Shown: positions 24,897 through 33,692, counted from the stretch's first letter. The stretch is 64,000 nucleotides of DNA from Bacillota bacterium (GCA_029549985.1 JAKPIB010000015.1:17603-81602), one strand, 5' to 3'. The notes: a model not told the origin generated them from the letters alone. A program made the numbers and translations.

Positions 24897-25144
24897 GCGG
24901 TATCTGCCCGGTGTGCAACGGCCTGTACTCTGATGCCAGGGTATGCTATATATGCGGACTGCCCATGGTCCAGTTGGGCAGGCTGGAGGATCTCAGCGGA
25001 CCCTATAGCCCGTATATGGCAGAGGACACCTTTCTCTACAACAATTCACCTGACCTGACGGGGGACAACTGCTGCATACATGTTTATAAATGCGAAGTGT
25101 GCGGTAATATTCGGCATGGATCGATCAGACTGATAACCGTATGA
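24893..25144 (+). CDS. Small double zinc-ribbon-like protein
   Basis: 83 aa. CPVC and CYICG near the N-terminus form one zinc-ribbon-like site; CC and CEVCG near the C-terminus form a possible second. Family not recognised. Translationally coupled to the preceding small Cys-rich gene and the last gene of the activase unit, which suggests a cluster-assembly or partner role (inference). Confidence 0.65.
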   Translation: MSGICPVCNGLYSDARVCYICGLPMVQLGRLEDLSGPYSPYMAEDTFLYNNSPDLTGDNCCIHVYKCEVCGNIRHGSIRLITV

Positions 25145-25171
25145 TAGGTTGAAATTGGTTAATATTATGTA

Positions 25172-25203
25172 TTGAATTGGACACATGATTATATTAATAT
25201 AAT
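25172..25203 (+). promoter_or_regulatory. Promoter of the probable 6S RNA
   Basis: A perfect TATAAT -10 lies at 25198-25203, 17-18 nt before the predicted closing stem. -35 candidates are TTGAAT (25172, spacer 20) or TTGGAC (25177, spacer 15); neither is ideal. Confidence 0.5.
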
Positions 25204-25212
25204 ACTAGAGAA

Positions 25213-25390
25213 AGCATTTGTCCTGGGATGTGCGTTGATCTATTGTTTTTAACCCACAGAACACATACGGGAATCCGGAGTTTGCATGCTGATATCAGGC
25301 CCCGCCTGAGGGGAAGATTGAGGTATGCAACAGGAATCCCACCTGCTGAGAGGCGGGTATTAAAATCATAGGTGGACGGCATCATGGGAT
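25213..25390 (+). ncRNA. ssrS: Probable 6S RNA
   Basis: About 178 nt, no ORF. The two ends form a long closing stem: 25221-25242 pairs with 25369-25389 with a few bulges and G-U pairs. Inside is a large open bubble. Its 3' side carries a small hairpin, ACCTGC (25341-25346) with GCGGGT (25353-25358), as in 6S RNAs. A terminal arm follows: GGGAATCC (25269) with GGAATCCC (25333), GTTTGCATGC with GTATGCAAC, and a TCAGGC/GCCTGA cap. This rod-with-bubble plan mimics an open promoter and binds the sigma-A RNA polymerase. Identified from hand folding, not a covariance search; size and fold fit 6S well. Confidence 0.72.
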
Positions 25391-25424
25391 AATAAGCCCT
25401 CAATAGAGCGTTGAGGGCTTATTA
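25390..25424 (+). terminator. Stem-loop ending the 6S transcript
   Basis: TAATAAGCCCTCAA (25390-25403) and TTGAGGGCTTATTA (25411-25424) form a perfect 14-bp stem with a 7-nt loop. There is no long T-run, so it may act as a weak terminator or 3' end stabiliser. Confidence 0.6.
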
Positions 25425-25467
25425 TAAGAAAATCGACCGATTATTATAGCAACCTTAAAAAATACGG

Positions 25468-25495
25468 TTGACAATCGTAATAAAAATGTTATAAT
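25468..25495 (+). promoter_or_regulatory. Promoter of the tRNA pair
   Basis: TTGACA (25468-25473), 16-bp spacer, TATAAT (25490-25495); perfect boxes, transcript start about 12 nt before the first tRNA. Confidence 0.82.
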
Positions 25496-25515
25496 AAAAT
25501 TCGTCACAAAAATGA

Positions 25516-25589
25516 TGCGGAATGGTGTAACGGTAGCACATGTGACTCTGACTCACAGTGTCTGGGTTCGAATCCTAGTTCCGCAGCCA
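25516..25589 (+). tRNA. tRNA-Gln (anticodon CUG), CCA encoded
   Basis: Acceptor TGCGGAA pairs with TTCCGCA. The anticodon stem TGTGA/TCACA holds the loop CTCTGAC with anticodon CTG. The T-loop GGTTCGAATC is standard. The gene encodes its own CCA (25587-25589). Confidence 0.95.
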
Positions 25590-25593
25590 TCAT

Positions 25594-25668
25594 GCTCCCA
25601 TGGTCAAGTGGTCAAGACACCGCCCTCTCACGGCGGTAACAGGGGTTCGAATCCCCTTGGGAGTGCCA
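25594..25668 (+). tRNA. tRNA-Glu (anticodon CUC), CCA encoded
   Basis: Acceptor GCTCCCA pairs with TGGGAGT (first pair G-U). The anticodon stem CCGCC/GGCGG holds loop CTCTCAC with anticodon CTC, reading GAG. T-arm AGGGGTTCGAATCCCCT is standard. CCA is encoded. It is 4 nt after tRNA-Gln. Confidence 0.94.
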
Positions 25669-25672
25669 TTGT

Positions 25673-25711
25673 ATCCACAAAACAGGTTTTCGTTTTGTGG
25701 ATATTTTTTTT
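25673..25711 (+). terminator. Terminator of the tRNA transcript
   Basis: ATCCACAAAAC (25673-25683) pairs with GTTTTGTGGAT (25692-25702), followed by a run of eight T. A TATAAT at 25733-25738 just after it may serve murE, with no good -35. Confidence 0.9.
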
Positions 25712-25803
25712 ATAATGCATTAAAATACTAAATATAATATAATTAACATGCAATGCTTGTTCCTGCTTGTATTTCATATTTGATACAGAAGGGAAATCCT
25801 GGT

Positions 25804-27285
25804 GTGAGACTCGCGGATTTAGTGATCGGTCTGGAAGCAATCAAGATCCATGGTAGACTGAACAGAGATATAAAAGGGATATCCTATAATTCCAAACATA
25901 CAGAAAAAGACTATATCTTTGTCGCCATTGAAGGCCTGAAGCATGACGGTCATCAGTATATCGATGACGCTCTGAGCAGAGGTGCCAGTACATTGGTGGT
26001 CAGCAAGGATCCCGATATACTGCCGGATGGCGCAACGGTGATAAGAGTAGCAGATACCAGGCTGGCTTTGAGCAGGCTTTCTGCTTCCTATTATGGTTCG
26101 CCGTCAAAGAGCTTTGACTTGATCGGTGTTACAGGCACCAATGGAAAGACCACCACAGCATATCTGGTGAAATCGATACTGGAAAGCTCACATATCAGAA
26201 CCGGGCTTATAGGCTCGTTGGGTCTATATATTGATGATCATTTTGAAAGCACTTCTCATACGACTCCTGAATCGCTGGAGCTGCAGCAAATGTTCAGGAG
26301 AATGGCTGATGTTGGTGTAAAAGCATGTGTGATGGAGGTATCATCCCATTCGATCGAACTGGAGAGGATCAATGACTGCGACTTCGATACGGGCATTTTT
26401 ACCAACCTGACTCATGAGCATTTAGACTTCCATAAAACCATGGAACACTACTATGAAGTGAAAAGAAAGCTGTTTTTCAGCACGAAAAGAACCAACATAG
26501 TAAATATCGATGATCAGTTTGGCCGGCGGCTGGCCAATGAACTGTTGGAGGCAAAGCGGCCTATTATATCCTATGGGATCTATAATAAGGCCGATGTTCA
26601 TGCCAGGGATATCCTCATTAAGGACGGAGGGAGCAGCTTTACCCTGGTATCGCCTGCAGGTACCATAGAGATAACCTCTGCCCTCCCGGGCAAGTACAAT
26701 GTATACAACAGCCTGGCAGCAGCTGCATGCTGCCTGGAGCTGGGCATCGGCCTGGAAACGGTCAGACAGGGACTGGAAGCTGTCAAGGGTATCCCTGGCA
26801 GATTTGAAAGGATAAATATCAGGGACAACATAAATGTTATAATTGACTACGCCCATACGCCTGATGGCTTCGTACAGCTCCTGGAGACGGTAAAAAGCTT
26901 TGCGAGGGGCAGGATCATAATAGTATTCGGCTGCGTTGGCGAGAGGGACCGGAGCAAGCGAAGCGTTATGGGAAGGATAGCGGCTGAGTACTGCGATTTG
27001 AGCATATTGACTACGGACAACTGCCGCCTGGAAGACCCGGGCGATATAATTGAGGAGATCAAGCAAGGGATCCCTCATACTGCCAATAATATCGAGATTT
27101 TGGACAGGGCAGAGGCGATAAGATACGCTATCCTGAACAGCAGGGAAAACGACACGATCCTGATTACCGGCAAAGGGCATGAACACAGGCAGATAATTAA
27201 CGAAGAGGCATTCTATTTCAATGAAACAGAGATCGTGGAACAAGCCCGGGATGAGCTATTGAAAATGGTCGGCATGACAGTCTAG
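25804..27285 (+). CDS. murE: UDP-N-acetylmuramoyl-L-alanyl-D-glutamate ligase (MurE)
   Basis: 493 aa from GTG 25804, which follows AGAAGGGA and begins VRLADLV as MurE proteins do; an ATG at 25753 lies only 14 nt after a -10 box and lacks a ribosome site. It adds the third residue of the peptidoglycan stem peptide. The ATP loop is GVTGTNGKTTT, the central domain holds TTPESLEL and EVSSHSIELERI, and a C-terminal Rossmann-type domain follows. The amino-acid-specificity motif reads DNCR where DAP-adding enzymes have DNPR; the Arg is kept, which favours meso-diaminopimelate. It stands alone, away from other division and cell-wall genes. Confidence 0.93.
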   Translation: MRLADLVIGLEAIKIHGRLNRDIKGISYNSKHTEKDYIFVAIEGLKHDGHQYIDDALSRGASTLVVSKDPDILPDGATVIRVADTRLALSRLSASYYGSPSKSFDLIGVTGTNGKTTTAYLVKSILESSHIRTGLIGSLGLYIDDHFESTSHTTPESLELQQMFRRMADVGVKACVMEVSSHSIELERINDCDFDTGIFTNLTHEHLDFHKTMEHYYEVKRKLFFSTKRTNIVNIDDQFGRRLANELLEAKRPIISYGIYNKADVHARDILIKDGGSSFTLVSPAGTIEITSALPGKYNVYNSLAAAACCLELGIGLETVRQGLEAVKGIPGRFERINIRDNINVIIDYAHTPDGFVQLLETVKSFARGRIIIVFGCVGERDRSKRSVMGRIAAEYCDLSILTTDNCRLEDPGDIIEEIKQGIPHTANNIEILDRAEAIRYAILNSRENDTILITGKGHEHRQIINEEAFYFNETEIVEQARDELLKMVGMTV

Positions 27286-27286
27286 T

Positions 27287-27315
27287 TTGACTGTCCTTGT
27301 AAACAAGTGTAAAAT
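27287..27315 (+). promoter_or_regulatory. Promoter of the oxidoreductase-isomerase-glpK unit
   Basis: TTGACT (27287-27292), 17-bp spacer, TAAAAT (27310-27315), starting at the murE stop codon. Confidence 0.65.
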
Positions 27316-27345
27316 ATATGCAGTAAGGGAGATGGAGGTTTGGGT

Positions 27346-28503
27346 ATGGACAAGGTACGGATCGGGATCATAGGGATCGGCAGCATGGGCAGCATGCATG
27401 CGGCATACATATCAAAGGGTGACATACCGAACGCCGAGCTGACTGCCGTATGTGACATTGATCCTGAAAGGCTAAAATGGGCCAGATCAGCTCTCGGGGA
27501 CAAGATAAGGCTTTTTGATGACAGCAAGGCCTTTTTCGATTCACATGCTATGGACGCGGTCATGATCGCTACCCCTCATTATTTCCATCCACCTCTGGCT
27601 ATAAAAGCCTTTGAAGCAGGATATCATGTACTCACGGAAAAACCGGCCGGTGTTTATACGAAGCAGGTCCGGGAGATGAACGATGCGGCGGCCAAAAGCG
27701 GCAAGGTTTTTGGCATAATGTTCAATCAACGGACAAATCCCTTGTATCAAAAGGTCAGAGATCTGGTCAAAGCCGGAGAGCTTGGAGAGATAAAGCGGAC
27801 CATCTGGATCATCACCAATTGGTACAGATCTCAGAGCTACTATGATTCTGGCGGCTGGAGAGCCACCTGGGCAGGTGAAGGCGGCGGAGTGCTCCTGAAC
27901 CAGGACCCCCATCAGCTTGACCTGTGGCAGTGGATGTGCGGCATGCCCAAGAGGGTTCGTGCCTTTTGCTCATTCGGCAAGTATCACAACATTGAAGTCG
28001 AAGATGATGTGACAGCCTATGTTGAATATGAAAACGGCGCTACAGGCCTGTTTGTCACATCCACCGGTGAAGCGCCGGGCACGAACAGGTTTGAGATCTC
28101 GGCTGACAGGGGCAAGCTCGTAGTCGAGGACGGGAAACTGACCTTCTGGCGCCTGCGCATCCCCGAGCGCCAGTTCAATGCCGAGTATAAGGGCGGGTTC
28201 GGCGAGCCTGAGTGCTGGAAGTGCGAAATCCCGGTCCACGGCAGCTTTACGGAGCACAGGGGCATTACCTCCAACTGGGTGCAGGCCATCCTCAAGGGCG
28301 CACCACTGCTTGCACCCGGAGTTGAGGGCATCAAGGGCCTTGAGATATCCAATGCCATGCATCTGTCAGCATGGACGGATTCCTGGGTAGACCTGCCCAT
28401 TGATGAGGACCTGTTCTATGAGCTGCTCCAGGAGAGGATCAAATCTTCGACATACAAGAAGCCTGCTGCTTCCGGCATCTTGAACGTGGAAGGCACATTC
28501 TAG
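27346..28503 (+). CDS. Gfo/Idh/MocA-family NAD(P)-dependent oxidoreductase
   Basis: 385 aa from ATG 27346 (GGAGG 7 nt upstream; a TTG 6 nt earlier is too close). The N-terminal Rossmann fold has GIIGIGSMGSMHA. The conserved EKP motif occurs in TEKPAGVYT, whose Lys is catalytic in the family. The C-terminal alpha/beta domain contains GGGVLLNQDPHQLDLWQW with the family's conserved His. These enzymes oxidise or reduce sugars and inositols. The exact substrate is unknown. The next gene is a sugar-isomerase-like TIM barrel, a frequent partner in inositol or rare-sugar pathways. Confidence 0.88.
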   Translation: MDKVRIGIIGIGSMGSMHAAYISKGDIPNAELTAVCDIDPERLKWARSALGDKIRLFDDSKAFFDSHAMDAVMIATPHYFHPPLAIKAFEAGYHVLTEKPAGVYTKQVREMNDAAAKSGKVFGIMFNQRTNPLYQKVRDLVKAGELGEIKRTIWIITNWYRSQSYYDSGGWRATWAGEGGGVLLNQDPHQLDLWQWMCGMPKRVRAFCSFGKYHNIEVEDDVTAYVEYENGATGLFVTSTGEAPGTNRFEISADRGKLVVEDGKLTFWRLRIPERQFNAEYKGGFGEPECWKCEIPVHGSFTEHRGITSNWVQAILKGAPLLAPGVEGIKGLEISNAMHLSAWTDSWVDLPIDEDLFYELLQERIKSSTYKKPAASGILNVEGTF

Positions 28504-28544
28504 CAGTATGCTTAGAATAATATTTTGAGTGAGGTGGTTGCGAA

Positions 28545-29318
28545 ATGGAAAACCTGAAAATTGCTGCCCAAATGTATACTGTGCGCGAGTTCATCCAGAC
28601 ACCCGAGGGTATTCGTGAAAGCCTGAAGAAAATCAAAGAGGCAGGCTATGACGCGGTACAGACCTCAGGGCTGGGACCCATCGGCGACCATGAGCTGAAA
28701 ACCATGGTCGACGAGCTTGGCTTGACGATATGCGCGACTCACGTGGGATATGAAGATTTAAAAGACAGGATGGATGCAGTGATAGCCCAGCACAAGCTTT
28801 GGGACTGCAAGTATGTGGGGCTTGGGTACATGCCATTCGAGTTCAAGGACAGCGCCGAAGGCTTTAAAACCTTTGCCAGGGAAGCATCCCGGTTTGCAAA
28901 GGTACTCAATGAAGCAGGCCTTAAGTTCATCTACCACAACCACAGCTTTGAGTTCGTAAAGTTCGACGGTGTATGCGGCATGGACATCCTTCTCAATGAA
29001 TGCGCACCCGAGGTAGGCTTTGAAATAGACACCTTTTGGGTCCAGCACGGCGGCGCTGATCCGATCCAGTGGATCAGGAAGGTCAAAGGCCGCATGGATG
29101 TAGTGCATTTTAAGGATATGGTCGTTGAAAAGGCTGACAAATGGGTAGCCCAGGCCATGGCTGAAGTTGGTGAAGGCAACCTTAACTGGCAGGGCATTAT
29201 CGAAGCCTGCAGGGAGACCGGTGTCAAATGGGCAGCGGTGGAGCAGGATGTATGCAAGCGTGACCCCTTCGAAAGTCTGGCAATAAGCAGACAAAATCTC
29301 AGGAAGATGGGCCTGTAG
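28545..29318 (+). CDS. Sugar phosphate isomerase/epimerase-like TIM barrel (AP endonuclease 2 superfamily)
   Basis: 257 aa. It has the IolE/IolI-type fold: MYTVREFIQTPEG at the start, then metal-ligand strands ending in YHNHSFEF, GFEIDTFWVQHGG and VVHFKDM. The Glu/Asp/His set for a divalent metal is in place (E in EIDTFW, H in VVHFKD, E in AVEQD). It follows the oxidoreductase by 41 nt with a GAGG ribosome site and is probably in the same pathway. Substrate unknown. Confidence 0.85.
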   Translation: MENLKIAAQMYTVREFIQTPEGIRESLKKIKEAGYDAVQTSGLGPIGDHELKTMVDELGLTICATHVGYEDLKDRMDAVIAQHKLWDCKYVGLGYMPFEFKDSAEGFKTFAREASRFAKVLNEAGLKFIYHNHSFEFVKFDGVCGMDILLNECAPEVGFEIDTFWVQHGGADPIQWIRKVKGRMDVVHFKDMVVEKADKWVAQAMAEVGEGNLNWQGIIEACRETGVKWAAVEQDVCKRDPFESLAISRQNLRKMGL

Positions 29319-29366
29319 AGGATCGCATTACAGGCAGTGTGCAAGCAATGGTTTGGGGGTGCCATA

Positions 29367-30860
29367 TTGGAAAAGTACGTTCTTGCACTGGATCAGGGGA
29401 CTACTAGCTGCAGGGCTGTTTTATACGACCGGCAGGGCAGGATTGCAGGCTCTAAGGCAAAGGAGTTCAGGCAGATATACCCGAAGCCGGGCTGGGTCGA
29501 ACATGACCCGGAGGAGATATGGGAGTGCCAGCTGGGTGTCATGCGCAGCCTCCTGAAGGAGAAGGACATACCTGCTGAGCATATAGAAGCGATCGGGATA
29601 ACCAACCAGAGGGAAACTGTCGTTGTATGGGAGAAAGCCACAGGCAGGCCTGTGACAAATGCCATCGTATGGCAATGCCGCAGGACAGCATCGATCTGCG
29701 AAGAGCTCAAGCAGCAGGGTCTGGCTGATATGATACATAAAAAGACGGGCCTTGTCATAGATGCTTACTTCTCAGGCACAAAGCTAAAATGGATACTTGA
29801 TGAGAACCCCGGTTTGAGGCAGAGGGCCTATAAAGGGGAGATACTGGCGGGCACCATCGACACATGGCTTATTTGGAACCTGACAGGCGGCGCAAGCCAT
29901 GTGACAGACTATTCCAATGCATCGAGAACGATGCTGTACAATATAAGGGACCTGTGCTGGGATGAAGACCTGCTCCGCATCCTTGACATCCCGGCGGCCA
30001 TCCTGCCTCAGGTAAAGCCCTCGAGCGGCTTGCTGGGCGTGCTGGATCCGGGGATCCTGGGGGCAGAGATCCCGATCACCGGAGTTGCAGGAGATCAGCA
30101 GTCCGCCCTGTTTGGCCAGGCATGCTTCAATAAGGGCGATGTGAAGAATACATATGGCACAGGCTGCTTTTTGCTCATGAACACGGGCAGAGATATCGTA
30201 TATTCGTCCCACAACCTGCTTACCACGATAGCATGGGGCTTGGGCGGTAATGTCGAGTATGCCCTTGAAGGCAGCGTATTTGTTGCAGGGGCAGCGGTAC
30301 AATGGCTGAGGGATGAACTCAGGCTTGTCAGGACCGCTGCAGAGACCGAAGCGGCCGCCATATCGGTCGAGGATACCGGGGGTGTATATATGGTGCCTGC
30401 ATTTGTCGGGCTGGGTGCACCCTATTGGGATATGTATGCTCAGGGAGCGTTTTTTGGCCTGACGCGCGGGGTGGGCCGGTGCCACCTGATACGGGCGGTA
30501 CTGGAGTCCATAGCGTATCAGAGCCGGGATGTGCTGAGTATAATGGAGAAGGACTCCCGCATCAACTTCAAGCAGCTTAAAGCGGATGGAGGCGCTTCAG
30601 CCAATAACTTCCTGATGCAATTCCAATCCGATATACTAGATACGGAAGTCATTCGGCCTGAAAACATAGAGACAACATCGATGGGAGCAGCTTTTCTAGC
30701 CGGACTGGAGACAGGGTTCTGGGAAGACAAGGAAGAAGTCAGAAGCATCTGGAAGGCGGACAAGAGATACAAGCCGGATATGCCTGACGATGTCAGAAAG
30801 AAAAAGCTTGAAGGATGGAAAAGGGCTGTCGAGAGCTGCATAAGCTTCAGACAACCCTAA
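29367..30860 (+). CDS. glpK: Glycerol kinase (FGGY family)
   Basis: 497 aa from TTG 29367 ([14 protein letters not shown]), preceded by GGGGGTG; the longer GTG start has no ribosome site. It phosphorylates glycerol to sn-glycerol 3-phosphate with ATP. The GlpK signatures are all present: [49 protein letters not shown], and the C-terminal [18 protein letters not shown]. The His of Gram-positive GlpKs phosphorylated by HPr may be the His in [11 protein letters not shown], consistent with PTS control. No glpF or glpD is adjacent. It lies 48 nt after the isomerase. Confidence 0.93.
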   Translation: MEKYVLALDQGTTSCRAVLYDRQGRIAGSKAKEFRQIYPKPGWVEHDPEEIWECQLGVMRSLLKEKDIPAEHIEAIGITNQRETVVVWEKATGRPVTNAIVWQCRRTASICEELKQQGLADMIHKKTGLVIDAYFSGTKLKWILDENPGLRQRAYKGEILAGTIDTWLIWNLTGGASHVTDYSNASRTMLYNIRDLCWDEDLLRILDIPAAILPQVKPSSGLLGVLDPGILGAEIPITGVAGDQQSALFGQACFNKGDVKNTYGTGCFLLMNTGRDIVYSSHNLLTTIAWGLGGNVEYALEGSVFVAGAAVQWLRDELRLVRTAAETEAAAISVEDTGGVYMVPAFVGLGAPYWDMYAQGAFFGLTRGVGRCHLIRAVLESIAYQSRDVLSIMEKDSRINFKQLKADGGASANNFLMQFQSDILDTEVIRPENIETTSMGAAFLAGLETGFWEDKEEVRSIWKADKRYKPDMPDDVRKKKLEGWKRAVESCISFRQP

Positions 30861-30878
30861 ATGCGCTTCGGTATCCGA

Positions 30879-31814
30879 TCATTTGATCTGGTCCAGATTT
30901 TTAAGGAGGATCTGGCCTTTGAGCTGGGCCAGGCTGATTTTCTCATTATCAACAACATATGCAAAATCCTGGATTGCTGCATCGATTTTCTTGTTCAACG
31001 CTTCATCCTTTTTCTGCATACGGGCCTTGGCAGTCTGCCAGGCCTTTCTTATATCCACTATCAGGGCTTTTGCTTCAGGCCAGTTGTCCTGCTGGCCATA
31101 TAAAAGTATCTGCCTGGTCAGGAACCTCATCTTTTTGATTTCCGGCGGCTGCTTGTGCTTATACAAGTTCAAAAATTCCGGGAAGTATGAATATAGCTCG
31201 TTGGCAGATGTCAGGGTCTCTTCTTCGACGCGTGACATTATATGCTCCGTCAGGGTATTGAGCTGATCCTCAAAGCCGGAGATGTCTTCCGGTGAAACCC
31301 CCTCCACTATCGCATCCGGTTCGAAACTGTTCCATGCGGAGTGGATGGATTCAATGGACTTTTCGATCTGGTTCCAGTTCAGTAAAGGCGTTTTTGGCTG
31401 CTGTGTCTGTCGCTCCTGCTTCTGTTGGCCCTTTTCTCCTTGCTGCTTCTGGTCTTGCTCCTCCTGTCCCTGGCCCTGCTGATTCTGGCCCTGCTGATTC
31501 TGGCCCTGATCATTCTGCTCTTGCTGTTCATTTTGTCGGACGAGGCCGCCTTGTTTTTGTTCACCTTCAGGTTCTGAAGGCTTCATCTGCTCACGCTGCA
31601 GTTTTTCTCTTTCTTTCCTGACATCCTCGATAGACTTGATGATCTTTTCGGTTTCCTGTTCCATAAGGGTAAGGGACTTTGGCGGCTCCTTTTTCCCGTC
31701 GGTCTGAGCACTTTTTTGTTCAGGCCGTTTGAAAAGGCTACAGCTTGATATAATTACGCATAATGATATCATTAAAGCAATGCATTTTGCTGTCATGCAT
31801 AGCCGTCGATTCAT
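30879..31814 (-). CDS. Lipoprotein with Gln/Glu/Asn-rich linker
   Basis: 311 aa from ATG 31814, after GAGGTGAT. The signal peptide ends at lipobox IISSC (C25), so it is anchored outside the membrane. Residues about 50-85 look coiled-coil (EKIIKSIEDVRKEREKL). Residues about 90-145 are a low-complexity Gln/Glu/Asn region with GQNQQ repeats. The last about 160 residues are a helical domain of unknown family (PPEIKKMRFLTRQILLYG). No enzyme motif seen. It is divergent from two ABC ATPase genes and may belong to the same envelope system, which is only an inference. Confidence 0.75.
   Translation of the reverse strand: MNRRLCMTAKCIALMISLCVIISSCSLFKRPEQKSAQTDGKKEPPKSLTLMEQETEKIIKSIEDVRKEREKLQREQMKPSEPEGEQKQGGLVRQNEQQEQNDQGQNQQGQNQQGQGQEEQDQKQQGEKGQQKQERQTQQPKTPLLNWNQIEKSIESIHSAWNSFEPDAIVEGVSPEDISGFEDQLNTLTEHIMSRVEEETLTSANELYSYFPEFLNLYKHKQPPEIKKMRFLTRQILLYGQQDNWPEAKALIVDIRKAWQTAKARMQKKDEALNKKIDAAIQDFAYVVDNEKISLAQLKGQILLKNLDQIK
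31472..31516 (-). repeat. 15-bp tandem repeat, three copies, inside the lipoprotein gene
   Basis: Three units of GGCCCTGCTGATTCT (the third with two changes) at 31472, 31487 and 31502 encode GQNQQ three times on the minus strand. Copy number could vary by slippage without shifting the frame. Confidence 0.8.
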
Positions 31815-32014
31815 GCGGATCACCTCTGAAATATTATGCCCGTCGTAACTGCATTAATTCAGACCGGCTGCCGATAGAACCTGCATATTTGCGAGTTTTC
31901 GTATGCTTTTACCAAAGTGCTTTATTAGTGCTTAAATTTGTAATATAATAGTCTTGTAAAAGTATGCATCAGTCAACAGATTCAATTATTTACATGCATG
32001 TAGGGGGCATTCAA

Positions 32015-32689
32015 GTGTCGTGTATTATAAAAACGATTAACTTATCCCGTCAGTTCAAATCAGGACATGAAACTGTCGATGCTTTGAAGGATGTAAACAT
32101 CGAAATCCAGGAAGGGACCCTCACGATGCTCAGGGGAAGGTCCGGTTCAGGCAAGACTACGCTGATCAACCTGCTGGGCGCCTTGGATAAGCCGACAAAG
32201 GGCTACATATATTTCGGTGGTGAGGAGATCACCCAGCTGCCGGAGGCTAAGAGGGATCTGCTTCGAAGGAACAAGATGGGCTTCGTGTTTCAATCCATTG
32301 CTCTGATGCCCCTCATGTCTGCATATGAAAATGTGGAGTTTGCGCTTAGGATAGCGGGATACGGCAAGAACAGGATGAAGGCTAGAGTTGAGGAATGCTT
32401 GTCAATAGTGAATCTTGCTGGCAGGATGCATCACAGGCCTCAGGAGCTTTCCGGCGGAGAGCAGCAGCGCGTCGCCATAGCCAGGGCGATCGCTCACAGG
32501 CCCAAGGTCATTTTTGCCGATGAGCCGACAGCTGAGCTTGATACCGGTATGGGGCGGCAGGTCATACGGCTGCTGAAGAACCTGACGGGGAGGGAGGGCC
32601 TGACGGTGGTCCTCACGACTCATGATCCGGAGCTGCTCGAGCTGGCTGATTGTGTATATACATTAGAGGACGGCATGATCACAGAATAA
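32015..32689 (+). CDS. ABC transporter ATPase, MacB/LolD type
   Basis: 224 aa from GTG 32015 (AGGGGG 7 nt upstream). Walker A GRSGSGKTT, Q-loop FVFQSIALMP, signature [14 protein letters not shown], Walker B VIFADEPTAELD, and His switch TTHD are all intact. This subclass normally powers FtsX/MacB-type permeases or lipoprotein-handling systems. No permease gene is beside it. It is followed 16 nt later by a second ATPase of the same class. A TATAAT at 31944-31949 with a poor -35 may start transcription. Confidence 0.88.
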   Translation: MSCIIKTINLSRQFKSGHETVDALKDVNIEIQEGTLTMLRGRSGSGKTTLINLLGALDKPTKGYIYFGGEEITQLPEAKRDLLRRNKMGFVFQSIALMPLMSAYENVEFALRIAGYGKNRMKARVEECLSIVNLAGRMHHRPQELSGGEQQRVAIARAIAHRPKVIFADEPTAELDTGMGRQVIRLLKNLTGREGLTVVLTTHDPELLELADCVYTLEDGMITE

Positions 32690-32705
32690 GCGGAGGATAA
32701 GTGCC

Positions 32706-33608
32706 TTGATACGTTGCGAAAACCTGGTCAAAATTTACAAAACTGCCGAGCTGGAGGTCATAGCCCTTCAAGGGCTTGACCTGTCAGTAGAAGATGGAGA
32801 GCTTATGGCTATAATCGGCAACAGCGGCAGCGGGAAATCTACCCTGCTAAATATCCTGGGCGGTCTGGACAGGCCTTCGGCAGGTACTGTAATGGTGGAC
32901 AACAAGGACCTGCTCAAGCTGACTGACCAGCAGCTGGTGAAGTATAAAAGGGAGACAGTCGGCTTTGTTTGGCAGAACAACGCACGCAACCTGATCCCTT
33001 ATCTGACTGCGCTGGAAAATGTAGAACTGCCTATGATAATAAGCGGAAAGGCAAAGCGCGATAGAGCTCTGGAGCTTTTGGACATGGTAGGGCTGTCCCA
33101 CCGGCGCAATAACAAGCTGAGCCAGCTATCCGGCGGGGAACAGCAGAGGGTCGCAATCGCCATTGCCCTTGCCAACAAGCCCAGGCTGTTGCTGGCAGAT
33201 GAACCGACTGGTGCGGTGGATACCAGGACAGCAGATCAGATCCTGGACGTGTTCAGGGAGTTCAATAGAACATACGGCATTACCATCGTTATTGTTACCC
33301 ATGACCGCCAGCTGTCCAGAAAGGTAGACCGGGTCGTCGCTATCCGGGATGGCAGGACCAGCAGCGAGTTTATACGCAAGAAAAACAGTTCTGAGGAATT
33401 GGCTGAGGCCCTGACAGGCTCGAATGAAAGGGCAGCGATAGAAGAGGAGACTCACGAGGAGCTGGCGGTGATCGACAAAGCAGGACGGGTACAGATACCG
33501 AAGGAGTATCTGGAGTCTTTAGGTCTGTCGGGCAGGAACAAGATCAAGATAGAGCTGGACAACAACAGGATCATACTGGTTCCGCCGGAAAGCCGGAATA
33601 TGAACTAA
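32706..33608 (+). CDS. ABC transporter ATPase fused to a C-terminal SpoVT/AbrB-like domain
   Basis: 300 aa, starting TTG 9 nt after GGAGG. Residues 1-220 are a complete MacB/LolD-type ATPase ([49 protein letters not shown]). Residues about 254-294 ([20 protein letters not shown] then [16 protein letters not shown]) match the swapped-hairpin AbrB/SpoVT DNA-binding fold in length and pattern. The two are in one frame with a short acidic linker. Known AbrB-type domains bind DNA or mediate dimerisation. Here it could dimerise the ATPase or link transport to gene control. Confidence 0.82.
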   Translation: MIRCENLVKIYKTAELEVIALQGLDLSVEDGELMAIIGNSGSGKSTLLNILGGLDRPSAGTVMVDNKDLLKLTDQQLVKYKRETVGFVWQNNARNLIPYLTALENVELPMIISGKAKRDRALELLDMVGLSHRRNNKLSQLSGGEQQRVAIAIALANKPRLLLADEPTGAVDTRTADQILDVFREFNRTYGITIVIVTHDRQLSRKVDRVVAIRDGRTSSEFIRKKNSSEELAEALTGSNERAAIEEETHEELAVIDKAGRVQIPKEYLESLGLSGRNKIKIELDNNRIILVPPESRNMN

Positions 33609-33692
33609 GCAAATACTGACATCCTGACTGAGGAATCAGCCGATATCCAATTTATTATCAGACCAAGGACAAGCATCGATATAAAGTAAAAT

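Noticed and set aside
25512..25715. 67-codon plus-strand frame
   Set aside because: It runs through both tRNA genes and their terminator.
31472..31516. CRISPR-like repeat array
   Set aside because: The units are directly adjacent without spacers and lie in frame in a Gln-rich coding stretch.
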